A stretch of 58,418 bases of DNA from Nitrospira sp. (lineage in GTDB: Bacteria; Nitrospirota; Nitrospiria; Nitrospirales; Nitrospiraceae): contig JAFEBH010000019.1 in assembly GCA_018242765.1 (NCBI GenBank), forward strand, positions 1 to 58,418, in the 5' to 3' direction. The translations under genes and the position numbers were made by a program. Positions 34,248 to 41,932 of this stretch are shown one piece after another. Each line of letters begins with the position of its first letter. The stretch's first letter is position 1. Under the pieces are notes generated by a model. The model ran no database searches. It worked only from the letters and a program-made list of their open reading frames with translations, and was not told where the DNA came from.

Positions 34248-35102
34248 TCAACCTTTCGGCGCGGGTAACGCGTGAGGATAGTGTTTGGCGAGGATTCGGT
34301 TCAGCCGCTGGATCAGATCCGGTCGCTTAAAGGTCACATGCCCATTGTGATTCTTGAAGAGCCGAATGGAGACATAATCATTCTCGGCAAGCTTCGGCCA
34401 GACTGACGACGCCTGCATCGCCGTTGAAATCAGACTGTAGGACGCATGGCGGTAGTCAGCCTCTGGCTTGCCGTCGCACAGATGAAATACGCGCAACAGG
34501 TCGTCGAGGTGATCGGTTGCGGTGTGATTGGCACTGCCGTACGAGGTCAGATACGTCATCACGATCCGCTTCCCGAATTTCTGCGGTTGGTTGGTTGTGT
34601 AATCCCATGAGAGCCGCTTAAAACACTCGATCACGCCTTGGTCAAACATCTCCTCACGTGATTCGTGGAGCGTCGAGAAGGTACTCACAATCGCCTCACG
34701 AGTCAGTTCCGGCACCTTCCCGCCGTGGATTTGCTCATCCACCGCCTTTCGCTTCGACGCGCACATGATCGAGCGCAGACCGGAGTCGTTCAATAGCGTC
34801 GTCCATCCTCCGGCGTCCACAGAGGCCTGTAACGTCTCCAACAGCGTCGTCCGATTGGCACCCTCATCCGTTACGCGGATGCCGTGACCGCGCCAATCAC
34901 GGGATAATGAAATATCTGGAAAGCCAATCCGGGCGGCGAGCGCCAGGGCGTGCGCCTGCTCCAGCTTTGCCAGCGCCTCCTGAAACAAGGTCATGACCGC
35001 CTCCCGTTGTTGCAACAGATTGGCAATGCTGAGGCTCGGAATCAGTTCGTGTTCTGCTCCTGCTTGGCCGTCTGGCGTCACAAAGATGGTCTCTGGATTC
35101 AT
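34248..35102 (-). CDS. DUF4942-domain protein
   Basis: This 284-residue protein has the DUF4942 layout: an N-terminal helical part (LQQREAVMTLFQEALAKLEQ), then WDYTTNQPQKFGKRIVMTYL and the C-terminal strand pair YVSIRLFKNHNGHVTFKRPD with RLNRIL. The family occurs on plasmids and integrative elements, sometimes fused to methyltransferases, and its function is unknown. It may act in DNA modification or replication. Close minus-strand neighbours suggest one accessory operon from about 36.5 to 34.2 kb. Confidence 0.85.
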   Translation of the reverse strand: MNPETIFVTPDGQAGAEHELIPSLSIANLLQQREAVMTLFQEALAKLEQAHALALAARIGFPDISLSRDWRGHGIRVTDEGANRTTLLETLQASVDAGGWTTLLNDSGLRSIMCASKRKAVDEQIHGGKVPELTREAIVSTFSTLHESREEMFDQGVIECFKRLSWDYTTNQPQKFGKRIVMTYLTSYGSANHTATDHLDDLLRVFHLCDGKPEADYRHASYSLISTAMQASSVWPKLAENDYVSIRLFKNHNGHVTFKRPDLIQRLNRILAKHYPHALPAPKG

Positions 35103-35126
35103 GTCCCCGTCCTTTCTTTTCCTGAT

Positions 35127-35351
35127 TTATAAGCCTGCCCTGATGATCATGTGGTTGTGGTCGTCCTTCGCTCGTCGGCCGACGAGCGCATGAGCCGCGC
35201 GGGATCGCTGGGTCTTGTCCGCGATGAACTCGCGCAACTCGATCCCATCCCACTCTGTCGGAATCAGGCCGGAGTGAATTGCACCCATGATGTCGTGACG
35301 AATGTTCCTCAACAGATCGCCGACGAATTGGCGTTGTGCTCGTTTCGTCAT
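35127..35351 (-). CDS. Small conserved protein, unknown
   Basis: This 74-residue protein starts MTKRAQRQFVGDLLRNIRHD and ends GRRAKDDHNHMIIRAGL, with GAGGTG before the ATG. It contains no known motif beyond a charged helical N-terminus. Similar short proteins are frequent next to DUF4942 and RadC genes in conjugative elements. It lies 3 bp after the zinc-binding small protein, so the two are co-transcribed. Confidence 0.6.
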   Translation of the reverse strand: MTKRAQRQFVGDLLRNIRHDIMGAIHSGLIPTEWDGIELREFIADKTQRSRAAHALVGRRAKDDHNHMIIRAGL

Positions 35352-35354
35352 GGT

Positions 35355-35597
35355 TCACACCTCCTCGTGGTGGAAGTCGCCAACGGTGGCGTGTTTCCCA
35401 CAGGCTTGACAGATCGCCACAGAGGCGTCGTCATATTCATGGCTGCCATGATCGGAGGACAGATCTGATCCGTCATCCCAGAGCAACACGTACGTTGTCA
35501 CCTCGACCGTGAAGGGTCCCCAGCTGTGGCAATCCGGGCAGTGCCAGCCTTCTAAACAGTTGGTGTTGGGTGATGTCTTGTGAGCATGATGTGTCAT
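35355..35597 (-). CDS. Small Cys4 zinc-ribbon-like protein
   Basis: This 80-residue protein starts MTHHAHKTSPN. It carries two CxxC pairs (CPDC and CQAC) about 43 residues apart, flanked by His residues, so a zinc ribbon is likely. ATG 35597 follows AGAGG; an upstream ATG at 35627 is less well placed. Function unknown; part of the accessory gene string after the second radC. Confidence 0.6.
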   Translation of the reverse strand: MTHHAHKTSPNTNCLEGWHCPDCHSWGPFTVEVTTYVLLWDDGSDLSSDHGSHEYDDASVAICQACGKHATVGDFHHEEV

Positions 35598-35626
35598 GTA
35601 TGCCTCTTTCTGTGTGTGCATGATCA

Positions 35627-36136
35627 CTATGCAAAAGTCTCATGAGCGTTCAGCCAGCCAGAATCGGCAAACGACACATAGCGCTCATCACCCATGACGA
35701 TATGATCCAACACGCGAATCCCGAGGATGTCGCCTGCACGGACGAGTCGATCCGTCAGCGCCCGGTCTTCCTGACTCGGCGTCGGATCACCGCTTGGATG
35801 GTTATGCGCGAATAGCACCCCCGCCGCATTCATGCACGCCGCTGCCTTGAATGCTTCACGTGGGTGGACGATCGACAGATTGAGTGATCCGACGGACACC
35901 ACCTGATAGCCAACGACGGTATTCTTGGAGTCGAGAAACACCGCGACAAACTCCTCGTGTGGTTTGCCTTCAAAATGTGAGTGCAGTAATCGGTAGACAT
36001 CCCCCGACTCTTGAATCCTCGGCACTCCGTACAGCGGCGCGTGTGCTTCCTTCACCACCTGCAACCGATACAGCGGGACCAACACCTCGCCGCTTGCTTT
36101 CTGTGTGCCCGTTCCTGTTACTGCTTTCTTAGCCAT
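35627..36136 (-). CDS. radC: RadC/JAB-domain protein (second copy)
   Basis: This 169-residue protein has the JAMM motif HNHPSG (111-116), the downstream ligand in TPSQED (Asp124) and the conserved SVGSLNLSIVHPREAFK strand. Like the copy at 10.5 kb it lacks the N-terminal helix-hairpin-helix. The two copies share the core but differ in the N-terminal 50 residues, so they are not a recent duplication. It is encoded first in a string of small minus-strand accessory genes. Confidence 0.93.
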   Translation of the reverse strand: MAKKAVTGTGTQKASGEVLVPLYRLQVVKEAHAPLYGVPRIQESGDVYRLLHSHFEGKPHEEFVAVFLDSKNTVVGYQVVSVGSLNLSIVHPREAFKAAACMNAAGVLFAHNHPSGDPTPSQEDRALTDRLVRAGDILGIRVLDHIVMGDERYVSFADSGWLNAHETFA

Positions 36137-36211
36137 GTTTGGGCCTCCTGGTTCGTAAAACGTGGTGAGGGAGCCGGAACGGTTGCTGCCGTTCCGACTC
36201 CCGTTTTCTTT

Positions 36212-36475
36212 TCACCGTAGCTTCAATCCAGCTTCGGCGAGGTAATTGAGATAGGCCAACCCATCGATCTGACAAAGGTTGAGATCCAATCGATCAGCCA
36301 AATGCCGGATATCGGTGAGGAAGTCAGCAATTAGCGTCTCGTCGTCCACGCCGTGCTCCCGTAACCCGGCCACGCGGTAATACTGAAGCGCCTGTTGCGC
36401 CCGATCCGCCCGGATCTCATTCTGTGTTTTCTTTTTCGTTCGCACATTCGGTCTACACATCACTGCTGCTTTCAT
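36212..36475 (-). CDS. Small conserved helical protein, unknown
   Basis: This 87-residue protein has a basic N-terminus (VRTKKKTQNEIRADRAQQAL) and an acidic helical middle (DDETLIADFLTDIRHLADRL). It ends in a short segment, LAYLNYLAEAGLKLR. Proteins of this layout are common and uncharacterised in integrative elements. A purine-rich AGGAGAG precedes the start. Confidence 0.55.
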   Translation of the reverse strand: MKAAVMCRPNVRTKKKTQNEIRADRAQQALQYYRVAGLREHGVDDETLIADFLTDIRHLADRLDLNLCQIDGLAYLNYLAEAGLKLR

Positions 36476-36945
36476 TTCTCTCTCCTTTCAGTTTGAGCTG
36501 TCTCCCTATGAGAACAGCCACCCACGAGACCAACGGCCACATCGCGTCGACCGGCCCACCGGTCTCTTTCAAAAACATGTGTTGCGCCTCTCACGCACAG
36601 CAGGAGGCGCAACAGAACATCCGAGTCTGGGGCCTCGGACGGCTGCGAGCGTGACAGCCCTCCCGGCCAGTTGGCTGGCGCGGTTGCACCCGGACGTGCC
36701 CCACACCATGGGGAGCGAAGAAATGGGATGGAGAAGGAGAACAATCCGCACGGTCGAGGCGCCGCAGGCGACGCGACGGTGCGTGAGAGGGGCACGGCGC
36801 GGGCGCGGTGCCACCGTGCTGGTGGAACGGTCCAACACACTCGTGGGTCAGGATCGGAAAGACAAATTTTGGGAAAGGAAGAGAGAACTGGTCTGATCAG
36901 ACAAGGCCGACGAGCGAGCGAGGCCCGCCGGCCCTGTTGACCCAA
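36476..36945. other. GC-rich stretch without a convincing gene
   Basis: About 470 bases between two minus-strand genes. Frames in all directions are Arg/Ala-rich with no start signals. Nothing recognised. Confidence 0.45.
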
Positions 36946-37377
36946 TCAGTCGATCGCTCGAAAGATCAGGCCGGCCTCGGGATGATCGCCTGCGAAATCA
37001 CGCAGCAGATGGAAGTAGTCTGCGATCCGAGGACCGAGTGGATCGTTCTCCAACAGGAAGGACAGGTGGCTGAACGTGAAGAGCGACACGATGATCCCGG
37101 CGGCATCGCCCGAGACGGTGGCGTCAAAGAAACTGTCCGCATGCACGAGTGCATAGCGTTCATGATGTGGTGCGAGATAACACCCGCCGTTACTCAAGTC
37201 ATAGAAGTGCCAATACCCTCCGATGTATGTGGGACACAGCTTGGCGAACTGTGCGTACACATAGTTCTCGACCGTGAGCATATGCTTGCCAAAGTGCCGC
37301 GGCAGAAACTCGAGCCGGTCTTCTTCCGGCACCACGGTCGCCACGATCGCTGGGTGTTCGTTGTTGAATGGTGTCAT
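36946..37377 (-). CDS. ArdB/KlcA-family antirestriction protein
   Basis: This 143-residue protein carries the family hallmark region LPRHFGKHMLTVENYVY then YIGGYWHFYDLSNGGCYLAP. ArdB/KlcA proteins protect incoming conjugative DNA from type I restriction, acting in the new host just after transfer. ATG 37377 follows GGAGGG. The location, a few kb beyond oriT on the traKLM side, resembles the leading region of plasmids, where such genes enter early. Confidence 0.9.
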   Translation of the reverse strand: MTPFNNEHPAIVATVVPEEDRLEFLPRHFGKHMLTVENYVYAQFAKLCPTYIGGYWHFYDLSNGGCYLAPHHERYALVHADSFFDATVSGDAAGIIVSLFTFSHLSFLLENDPLGPRIADYFHLLRDFAGDHPEAGLIFRAID

Positions 37378-38009
37378 GTCAGTCCCTCCGAGTTGTCTCA
37401 GGCGGAATTGCCTGAGTGGAGGGTCTCCAGCACACCGCACGCACAGCGGTCAGGGCAGTGCGCAGCACGCTCGCAAGCATGCGGAATCGCCGCAGCGCAG
37501 GCCTTGACCGTGAGAACGGTGTGATAGCCTCACGACACACTGGCAAGGCCGCATCCCCTCTCCTCCTGTCTGTCAGCGGTCTTTCTTCCCCCACCGATGC
37601 GAACGACGAGACCGGATTGAGCAGGCGTCTTCGCACGGTCCATCTGCGCGGCGCGGATGGACGGTGCCACTCGAATACGGGTGCGGCACGGCGCGTGCGC
37701 GGTGCCGTCCATCGGTCTGTGTGATTGGGATCATGTGCAGGGCGTGAGTCCCGCCGTCTGACGGGATGAGCGAAGCGAACCAGGAGCAGCGCGGTCGCCG
37801 CAGGCGAGACGCCAAACCGAACTTAAAGGGCTGCGGCAGAAGGGTTCCTCGACGCTGATGCCGCGCAGCTTGGTGTGGGGCATGAACAACCACCAAGGAT
37901 CAGATTGGGTGTTGATTGTCGTCACCCGCACCCACCGTCAGCTATCGGCCAAGTGCGGACGTTCGTGGCTGAGATCGCACCGCCATAAAGCGGTCCTCAG
38001 CTCTATGGC
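37378..38009. other. Stretch without a convincing gene, ending in a truncated cassette unit
   Basis: About 630 bases separate the antirestriction gene from the cassette-like array. It holds several short inverted repeats (for example ATGGACGG and CCGTCCAT around 37660-37720) but no clear gene. At the right end, 37960-38009 shows the conserved beginning of the repeated unit (minus-strand GAGGACCGC followed by ATGGCGGTGCGATC). Its similarity to the other copies then stops, so the array boundary probably lies near 37.95 kb. Confidence 0.45.
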
Positions 38010-38084
38010 GTTAACGCTTCGGTTGAGTGACTTGGAAAAGCGTGCCGGAGGTTTTCCAACTCCAACTCGAACCGATTGTTAAAT
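38010..38084 (-). repeat. attC: Integron attC-like recombination site
   Basis: Read on the minus strand, the 75-bp site begins with ATTTAAC, a perfect R'' box (RYYYAAC), and ends with GTTAACG, an R'-like box. Between them the arms fold: TCGGTT with AACCGA, GAGT with ACTC, TTGGAAAA with TTTTCCAA. A single unpaired C lies in the 5' arm between the first two helices, and the loop is 12 bases. An extrahelical base in an otherwise paired stem is a hallmark of attC sites. It lies 24 bp after the stop of the minus-strand gene, where a cassette's attC belongs. Confidence 0.75.
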
Positions 38085-38108
38085 GACTAATTTCGGAATG
38101 CCAGAATC

Positions 38109-38678
38109 TTATGGGCCAAATGTTATCTCTATGCCTACATCTGCTAGCCCTAGGATACCCGTGCTCACTTTCCCTTGAAGCTTCCACTCCTTGGGTGTAA
38201 GTAGGTTAGAAATAATTTGCCATATTTTTGATAGGAAACGTTTCAGCAAGGGTGTTAAATATGCTTTCAATTTGTTCAGTGCAGCACGAACGGGGTTCGT
38301 AACTTGTCTTACAAACCATTCAGGAATTGTTTCTATGCTGTCTTGAATCATGTTTTCTATATGCTCAAGAATACCCCTGAGCCATTCGAGTTGTGCATTT
38401 AGCTCATTCGCGAGTGTTGAGAGAGAAAAGGCTAATCCCTCTTTTGCTCTTCCGACCTCTGAAGATCTGATTTCTCTGAGTAGTTGGTAGATTCTGTCAA
38501 GTAACTGAGCCACTCTGTTTCGAAATTCGTTCAAATCATCAGCTAGAGGTGTCCGTAAATCTCGTAATGCTGGTTCTAATGGCCTTAGTTCCGAGAACTC
38601 TAAGAGCTCTCTACGAAGTCTTTCCACATCACCGAGCGCCGCCGTTGTATCACGTTGCAAGTCTTCCGAGTTTGTCAT
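38109..38678 (-). CDS. Cassette gene: predicted coiled-coil protein with hydrophobic C-terminus
   Basis: This protein of about 189 residues starts MTNSEDLQRDTTAALGDVER. The first 110 residues are heptad-rich (Leu/Ile/Glu) and likely form a coiled coil. Amphipathic helices follow (LKAYLTPLLKRFLSKIWQII) and a final strand-like segment, GILGLADVGIEITFGP. I do not recognise a family. AAGGAGG serves ATG 38678, 20 bp after an R'-like box GTTAAAT (38704-38698). Base composition is more AT-rich than its neighbours, suggesting separate origin. An attC-like site follows. Confidence 0.75.
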   Translation of the reverse strand: MTNSEDLQRDTTAALGDVERLRRELLEFSELRPLEPALRDLRTPLADDLNEFRNRVAQLLDRIYQLLREIRSSEVGRAKEGLAFSLSTLANELNAQLEWLRGILEHIENMIQDSIETIPEWFVRQVTNPVRAALNKLKAYLTPLLKRFLSKIWQIISNLLTPKEWKLQGKVSTGILGLADVGIEITFGP

Positions 38679-38697
38679 TTTGACCTCCTTGTTTGGC

Positions 38698-38997
38698 ATT
38701 TAACAATGTTTTGGCGGATCCATCTAAGAACCGGATCTGCTATTTTCTATCCGTGTAACACACCTTCAATGCCAATGCTCGTGAACAGTATCTCATCATC
38801 AACGGTGGTGCAATGAGTGACGGCCCATCGACCATGTAGCACGGGTGATTATGCGGGCCGGCACGAGACCTCCCTTCCGGTAGCAGTCAGTCGTGGACTT
38901 CTGGTTTGGGTCGGAGACCGATGGTCGGAGACGGCCACAAGTTGAAGTTCGGCGACGGGGTTGCACCCCCCAATCAAGCGGTCCTGAGTCTTGTCGC
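38698..38997 (-). repeat. Repeated cassette-like unit A
   Basis: This stretch of about 300 bp between an attC-like site and a gene shares blocks with units B and C. These are minus-strand GAGGACCGC near its start, a CATCGGTCTCCGACC block (with C), a TGCACCACCGTTG block, and a hairpin with arms GCAGATCC and GGATCCGC around 11 bases. The block CATTGTTAAAT at its end contains a perfect GTTRRRY box. It encodes a broken version of the peptide seen in unit B (...CTTVDDEILF..., then a stop, then ADPVLRWI). Confidence 0.65.
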
Positions 38998-39066
38998 GTT
39001 AACGCTGGAGACAACTGGCGCCGGAGCGCGCAGCACGGACGGAGCACCAACAGAGCAGTTGTTGGG
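38998..39066 (-). repeat. attC: Degenerate attC-like site
   Basis: On the minus strand the site runs from CCCCAAC (one mismatch to RYYYAAC) to GTTAACG, the same end box as the site at 38010. A 7-bp helix (ACAACTG with CAGTTGT) closes a loop of about 38 bases. It is followed by the same conserved downstream block (CAGGACCGC) as the other sites. It lies some 250 bp after the stop of the AbiJ-type gene, farther than usual. Confidence 0.5.
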
Positions 39067-39316
39067 GCGTCCAGTTGACCGAGACGTTAACCTTTTGGCT
39101 GGGCATCACGTCTTTCCTGCGCAAGTCGAAGTCTTTATGGCTCGGCGTATAGCCGTTCAAGAATAATGAGAATGGAGGTCCGTGTGCTATTTCTTTGTGG
39201 GACATAGCTGGTTTTGGTCGCTCCCGTGTGGCCCCGACTCATAGCCGTCCAGCTTGCTCGCCGATGCCCTCCAGTCACGAAATAGTTCTCTGACCCTTAT
39301 TTCCATTTATATGAGT

Positions 39317-40390
39317 CTAGAGCCGTTTGATGAGGCTTTTGATCCATGACATGCAGAACTCGATGGTCTGATCGATCTGCGGCCCTGTCATTGTCGGCAT
39401 TGGGTCACTACCGGGACCGTGCCCATACTCGTTGCGCACGCCGTTGAAGAACGCCTGCAGAATCTGCCGCTCCCATGGGTCGATGAAACGCCTGTTTGTC
39501 TTGCTTTCGAGGTGGTTCAGGTAGTCGGACGCACCTTTCTCCTTGCCAGTTGTCCAGTTCTTCTCATTGCTGATGATCTTGATAGTGCTCTCGAGCGCCT
39601 TGCCAGCGTAGAACGCCGGATCACGGCCGCCCGTGTCGCGAACGTCAATCGCCGTGGCCATGTCGGTGCTGACGTTCACCCATTTCTGGTCCTTCACGGC
39701 ATCCCAGAATGGTTGCTCAATCTGCGTTTGCGTCAGCGAGTCGGTCGTGATTTGGATATATCCATTGTGGTAGTGCACCGGCATGCCAGCCTGCCTAAAT
39801 CGCTCGTTTAGTTCGTGTACATGTCCTTGGAACGTTGCGTTGATGTGCTCGTTGTTCCACTTTACACGGTCGACGTTCGACTGAATAGTTCCGGGGATGC
39901 GCAGCCCGGTATTGCGCCTCGGTGCCGCATCCTGCCGAGCGGCGGTGCGCAACGCGCCATCGAGCTGCATGTTGATATACGTGATCTGTTGTTCACGTTT
40001 GCGAAATGCGAGCTCTACAAAGCTCAACCTTCTCTTGACAAAGACATCGGGGTCTAGGCCATCGCTGAACTTGTGGGTAATCCAGTTCTCACAGACCGAA
40101 TTGATGGCGTACGAGCCTGCAGATGTATACGGCTTGCCCATCCACTCGCCCTGATAGGAGTACACCCTTGCGGATAGCTCCTTGATGCCGAGCTCCATTG
40201 TCAGTTGGTCATGCAAGCTCGTCCACGTGGCCTTCGCCGTTTCGTCAACCTTCTTGTCATGCCCGTAGTACGGAAAGAGCTGCTCATTAATGATTCTGTA
40301 AGCTTGGACGAACAGTGCTTGTTCACGCGGTCCCACTGTGTTGAACAGCGGCCGATTCTCGTACCTACGAGCAAAGATGTCAGTAAGCAT
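39317..40390 (-). CDS. Cassette gene: AbiJ_NTD4/HEPN abortive-infection protein
   Basis: This 357-residue protein has an N-terminal AbiJ_NTD4-type domain (LTDIFARRYENRPLF, INEQLFPYYG, MELGIKELSARVYSYQGEWM then GKPYTSAGSY). The helical C-terminal Abi/HEPN-like domain includes FYAGKALESTIKII and VRNEYGHGPG, where Arg319 and His324 form an Rx4H motif typical of HEPN ribonucleases. Such proteins act as antiphage effectors that shut down the infected cell. The start lies 59 bp after a perfect GTTAGGC box and follows a weak GAGAGGGA. Catalytic residues look intact. Confidence 0.82.
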   Translation of the reverse strand: MLTDIFARRYENRPLFNTVGPREQALFVQAYRIINEQLFPYYGHDKKVDETAKATWTSLHDQLTMELGIKELSARVYSYQGEWMGKPYTSAGSYAINSVCENWITHKFSDGLDPDVFVKRRLSFVELAFRKREQQITYINMQLDGALRTAARQDAAPRRNTGLRIPGTIQSNVDRVKWNNEHINATFQGHVHELNERFRQAGMPVHYHNGYIQITTDSLTQTQIEQPFWDAVKDQKWVNVSTDMATAIDVRDTGGRDPAFYAGKALESTIKIISNEKNWTTGKEKGASDYLNHLESKTNRRFIDPWERQILQAFFNGVRNEYGHGPGSDPMPTMTGPQIDQTIEFCMSWIKSLIKRL

Positions 40391-40448
40391 CTAGCGACTC
40401 TGTATCCCTCTCATGGAAGTTCGACGACATATCAGTCCAGATCGTGCG

Positions 40449-40668
40449 GCCTAACAATGTATAGGCGATCCATGTAAAACCAGGATCTGCCATTTTCTGT
40501 CCGGCTAACACGCTACTGGGATTTGCGAACAATATCCCATCACCAACGGTGGTGCAAATGGCTGTTTTTAATTCGGTGATCGACTGGTTCGGGTCGAGGC
40601 TGCCATCGACAAGTGAGGAAGTCCAGCGCAGAGATCGCACAGCCATAAGGCGGTCCTCAGCCCTGTCG
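40449..40668 (-). repeat. Repeated cassette-like unit B with an open frame
   Basis: This is the best-preserved copy of the repeated unit. From ATG 40646, with GAGGACC just before it, an 88-codon frame (to 40380) reads MAVRSLRWTSSLVDGSLDPN, then AICTTVGDGILFANPSSVLA and MADPGFTWIAYTLLGR. It runs through the end box GTTAGGC into the leader of the AbiJ-type gene. The hairpin with arms GGCAGATCC and GGATCGCC is present. No protein family was recognised, and a real protein is uncertain. Confidence 0.6.
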
Positions 40669-40735
40669 CATTAAGGTTTGAGCTCAGCCGCACAAGCACT
40701 CTGATGGCGATGTTGCCTGGAACGATTTGTTATGG
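40669..40735 (-). repeat. attC: Degenerate attC-like site
   Basis: On the minus strand the site begins CCATAACAAATCGTTCCAGG, close to the start of classical attC sites (TAACAATTCGTTCAAG). It ends GCTCAAACCTTAATG, like CTCAAGCGTTAG with the R' box altered. It starts 24 bp after the stop of the DUF2971 gene, the expected place. Internal pairing is weak by eye. Confidence 0.5.
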
Positions 40736-40758
40736 CCGCACATGGAATTCAATCCTCC

Positions 40759-41637
40759 TTATATCCTAAGTGGTGTTCTGGATGGAGACACTTCGACATC
40801 GCCATATCCATGCTGAGAGAGCATGAGCTTAAGTGATCTAGTTTCAGAATCTAGATCTCGACATGGTCCGATCATGATTGATTGTATGGGAAGCTTTCGC
40901 TTCTGAAGGAATTCGATCTCAACGTATGGAGTCAATCCAAATCGTCCCGCTCTGTATTTTGTGCCCAGGGAGAGAGCTGACCTGGCAGGTTGGTAGATCT
41001 GCCTGTATTCGTTCTCCTCTATAAATGCGGGGTCCTTGATGATACAGGCTACGTTGTTGAAGGTGCCCAGCAACATCCCTATGAGATAACCAACCTCAAC
41101 TTCCCCAAATTCGTGGTCGTTAAGAAATTGATCAACGCGTACCAATAACAGTGAAAGAACCGATTCGGCCATCGTCTTGGAGTAGATAACCTTCTCCAGT
41201 AAAGGCATTAGACTATCTGTCGTGGCCATCTCGCTTGTCTTGAGCCCAATGCAATAGCCAGTTTGTGCCCCGGAGTACGCACGCCATTGACTAAGTAAAT
41301 CTGTAGCGGCAGAGTAGCACGCGATATAGGTATCGACGAATCGGAACTCAGAGATTGCTTTGTCGATAATTGGCTTGGATGCTCGTTGAAGGTTAGCTCG
41401 AATGAAATCTGTAACAAAAGATACGCCTATCTCGTACTCCGTTGTGTCGTTTAGGCGAGACACATGCGTCGCCCAAATTCGCCCGGAGGTAATCATACCG
41501 ATGAGCCCACGCACGTCCGTGTAATGATATATGACTTTGGCTGGGTTCTCAGAGATCAACTTGGCCAGTTCTTGTCGGACCGATTCCCCCCATCTATCCA
41601 TGGTTGCACAGCGGCCTTCGAGCTCAGCGTCATCCAT
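40759..41637 (-). CDS. Cassette gene: DUF2971-domain protein
   Basis: This protein of about 292 residues has the DUF2971 pattern: IYHYTDVRGLIGMITSGRIW, ATHVSRLNDTTEYEIG, IACYSAATDLLSQWRAYSG, QTGYCIGLKT, then a late IMIGPC segment. DUF2971 proteins are frequent in defence islands and integron cassettes. An ADP-ribosyltransferase-like fold has been suggested for relatives, but activity is unproven. The open frame extends upstream to 41706 (MADPVLTWIRR), which is part of the repeated unit. ATG 41637 is preferred, 24 bp after an R'-like GTTATGT box. Confidence 0.78.
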   Translation of the reverse strand: MDDAELEGRCATMDRWGESVRQELAKLISENPAKVIYHYTDVRGLIGMITSGRIWATHVSRLNDTTEYEIGVSFVTDFIRANLQRASKPIIDKAISEFRFVDTYIACYSAATDLLSQWRAYSGAQTGYCIGLKTSEMATTDSLMPLLEKVIYSKTMAESVLSLLLVRVDQFLNDHEFGEVEVGYLIGMLLGTFNNVACIIKDPAFIEENEYRQIYQPARSALSLGTKYRAGRFGLTPYVEIEFLQKRKLPIQSIMIGPCRDLDSETRSLKLMLSQHGYGDVEVSPSRTPLRI

Positions 41638-41661
41638 TGCTACATTGCTCGTCCAAAGTGA

Positions 41662-41930
41662 ACATAACAAAGCTCGGCGGATCCAAGTAAGAACGGGATC
41701 TGCCATGTTCCATTGCGTAGCAACCTACCATGAACGTGAACAATACCCCATCATCGATGGTGGCACAATGAGTGACGGCACATCGACCATGTATCACGGA
41801 TTCATATGCGGATCAGCGTAAGAAGCCTCTTTTTGGTAGCGGGCGGTCATGTACTTCTGCTTTGGGTCGGAGACCGATGGTCGAAGACCGCCAGGAGCTG
41901 CCAGTGGTTAGCGGCAGCTCATGGGCATTC
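41662..41930 (-). repeat. Repeated cassette-like unit C
   Basis: This third copy of the repeated unit lies upstream of the DUF2971 gene. It shares the CCATCGGTCTCCGACCCAAA block, ACATGGTCGATG, GTCACTCATTG and the GCAGATCC/GGATCCGC hairpin with unit A, ending in TTTGTTATGT. The encoded peptide is frameshifted (HCATIDDGVLF in one frame, MADPVLTWIRR in another). Near its start the minus strand has GCCGCTAACCACTGG, possibly another R'' box. Confidence 0.6.
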
Positions 41931-41932
41931 CA

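Noticed and set aside
36579..36940. Several overlapping frames in the GC-rich spacer
   Set aside because: No start signals, no recognisable motifs, and strongly biased Arg/Ala/Gly composition in every frame.
38698..41930. Repeated units considered as insertion-sequence copies
   Set aside because: No transposase, no terminal inverted repeats, and the unit ends coincide with attC-type boxes rather than target duplications.
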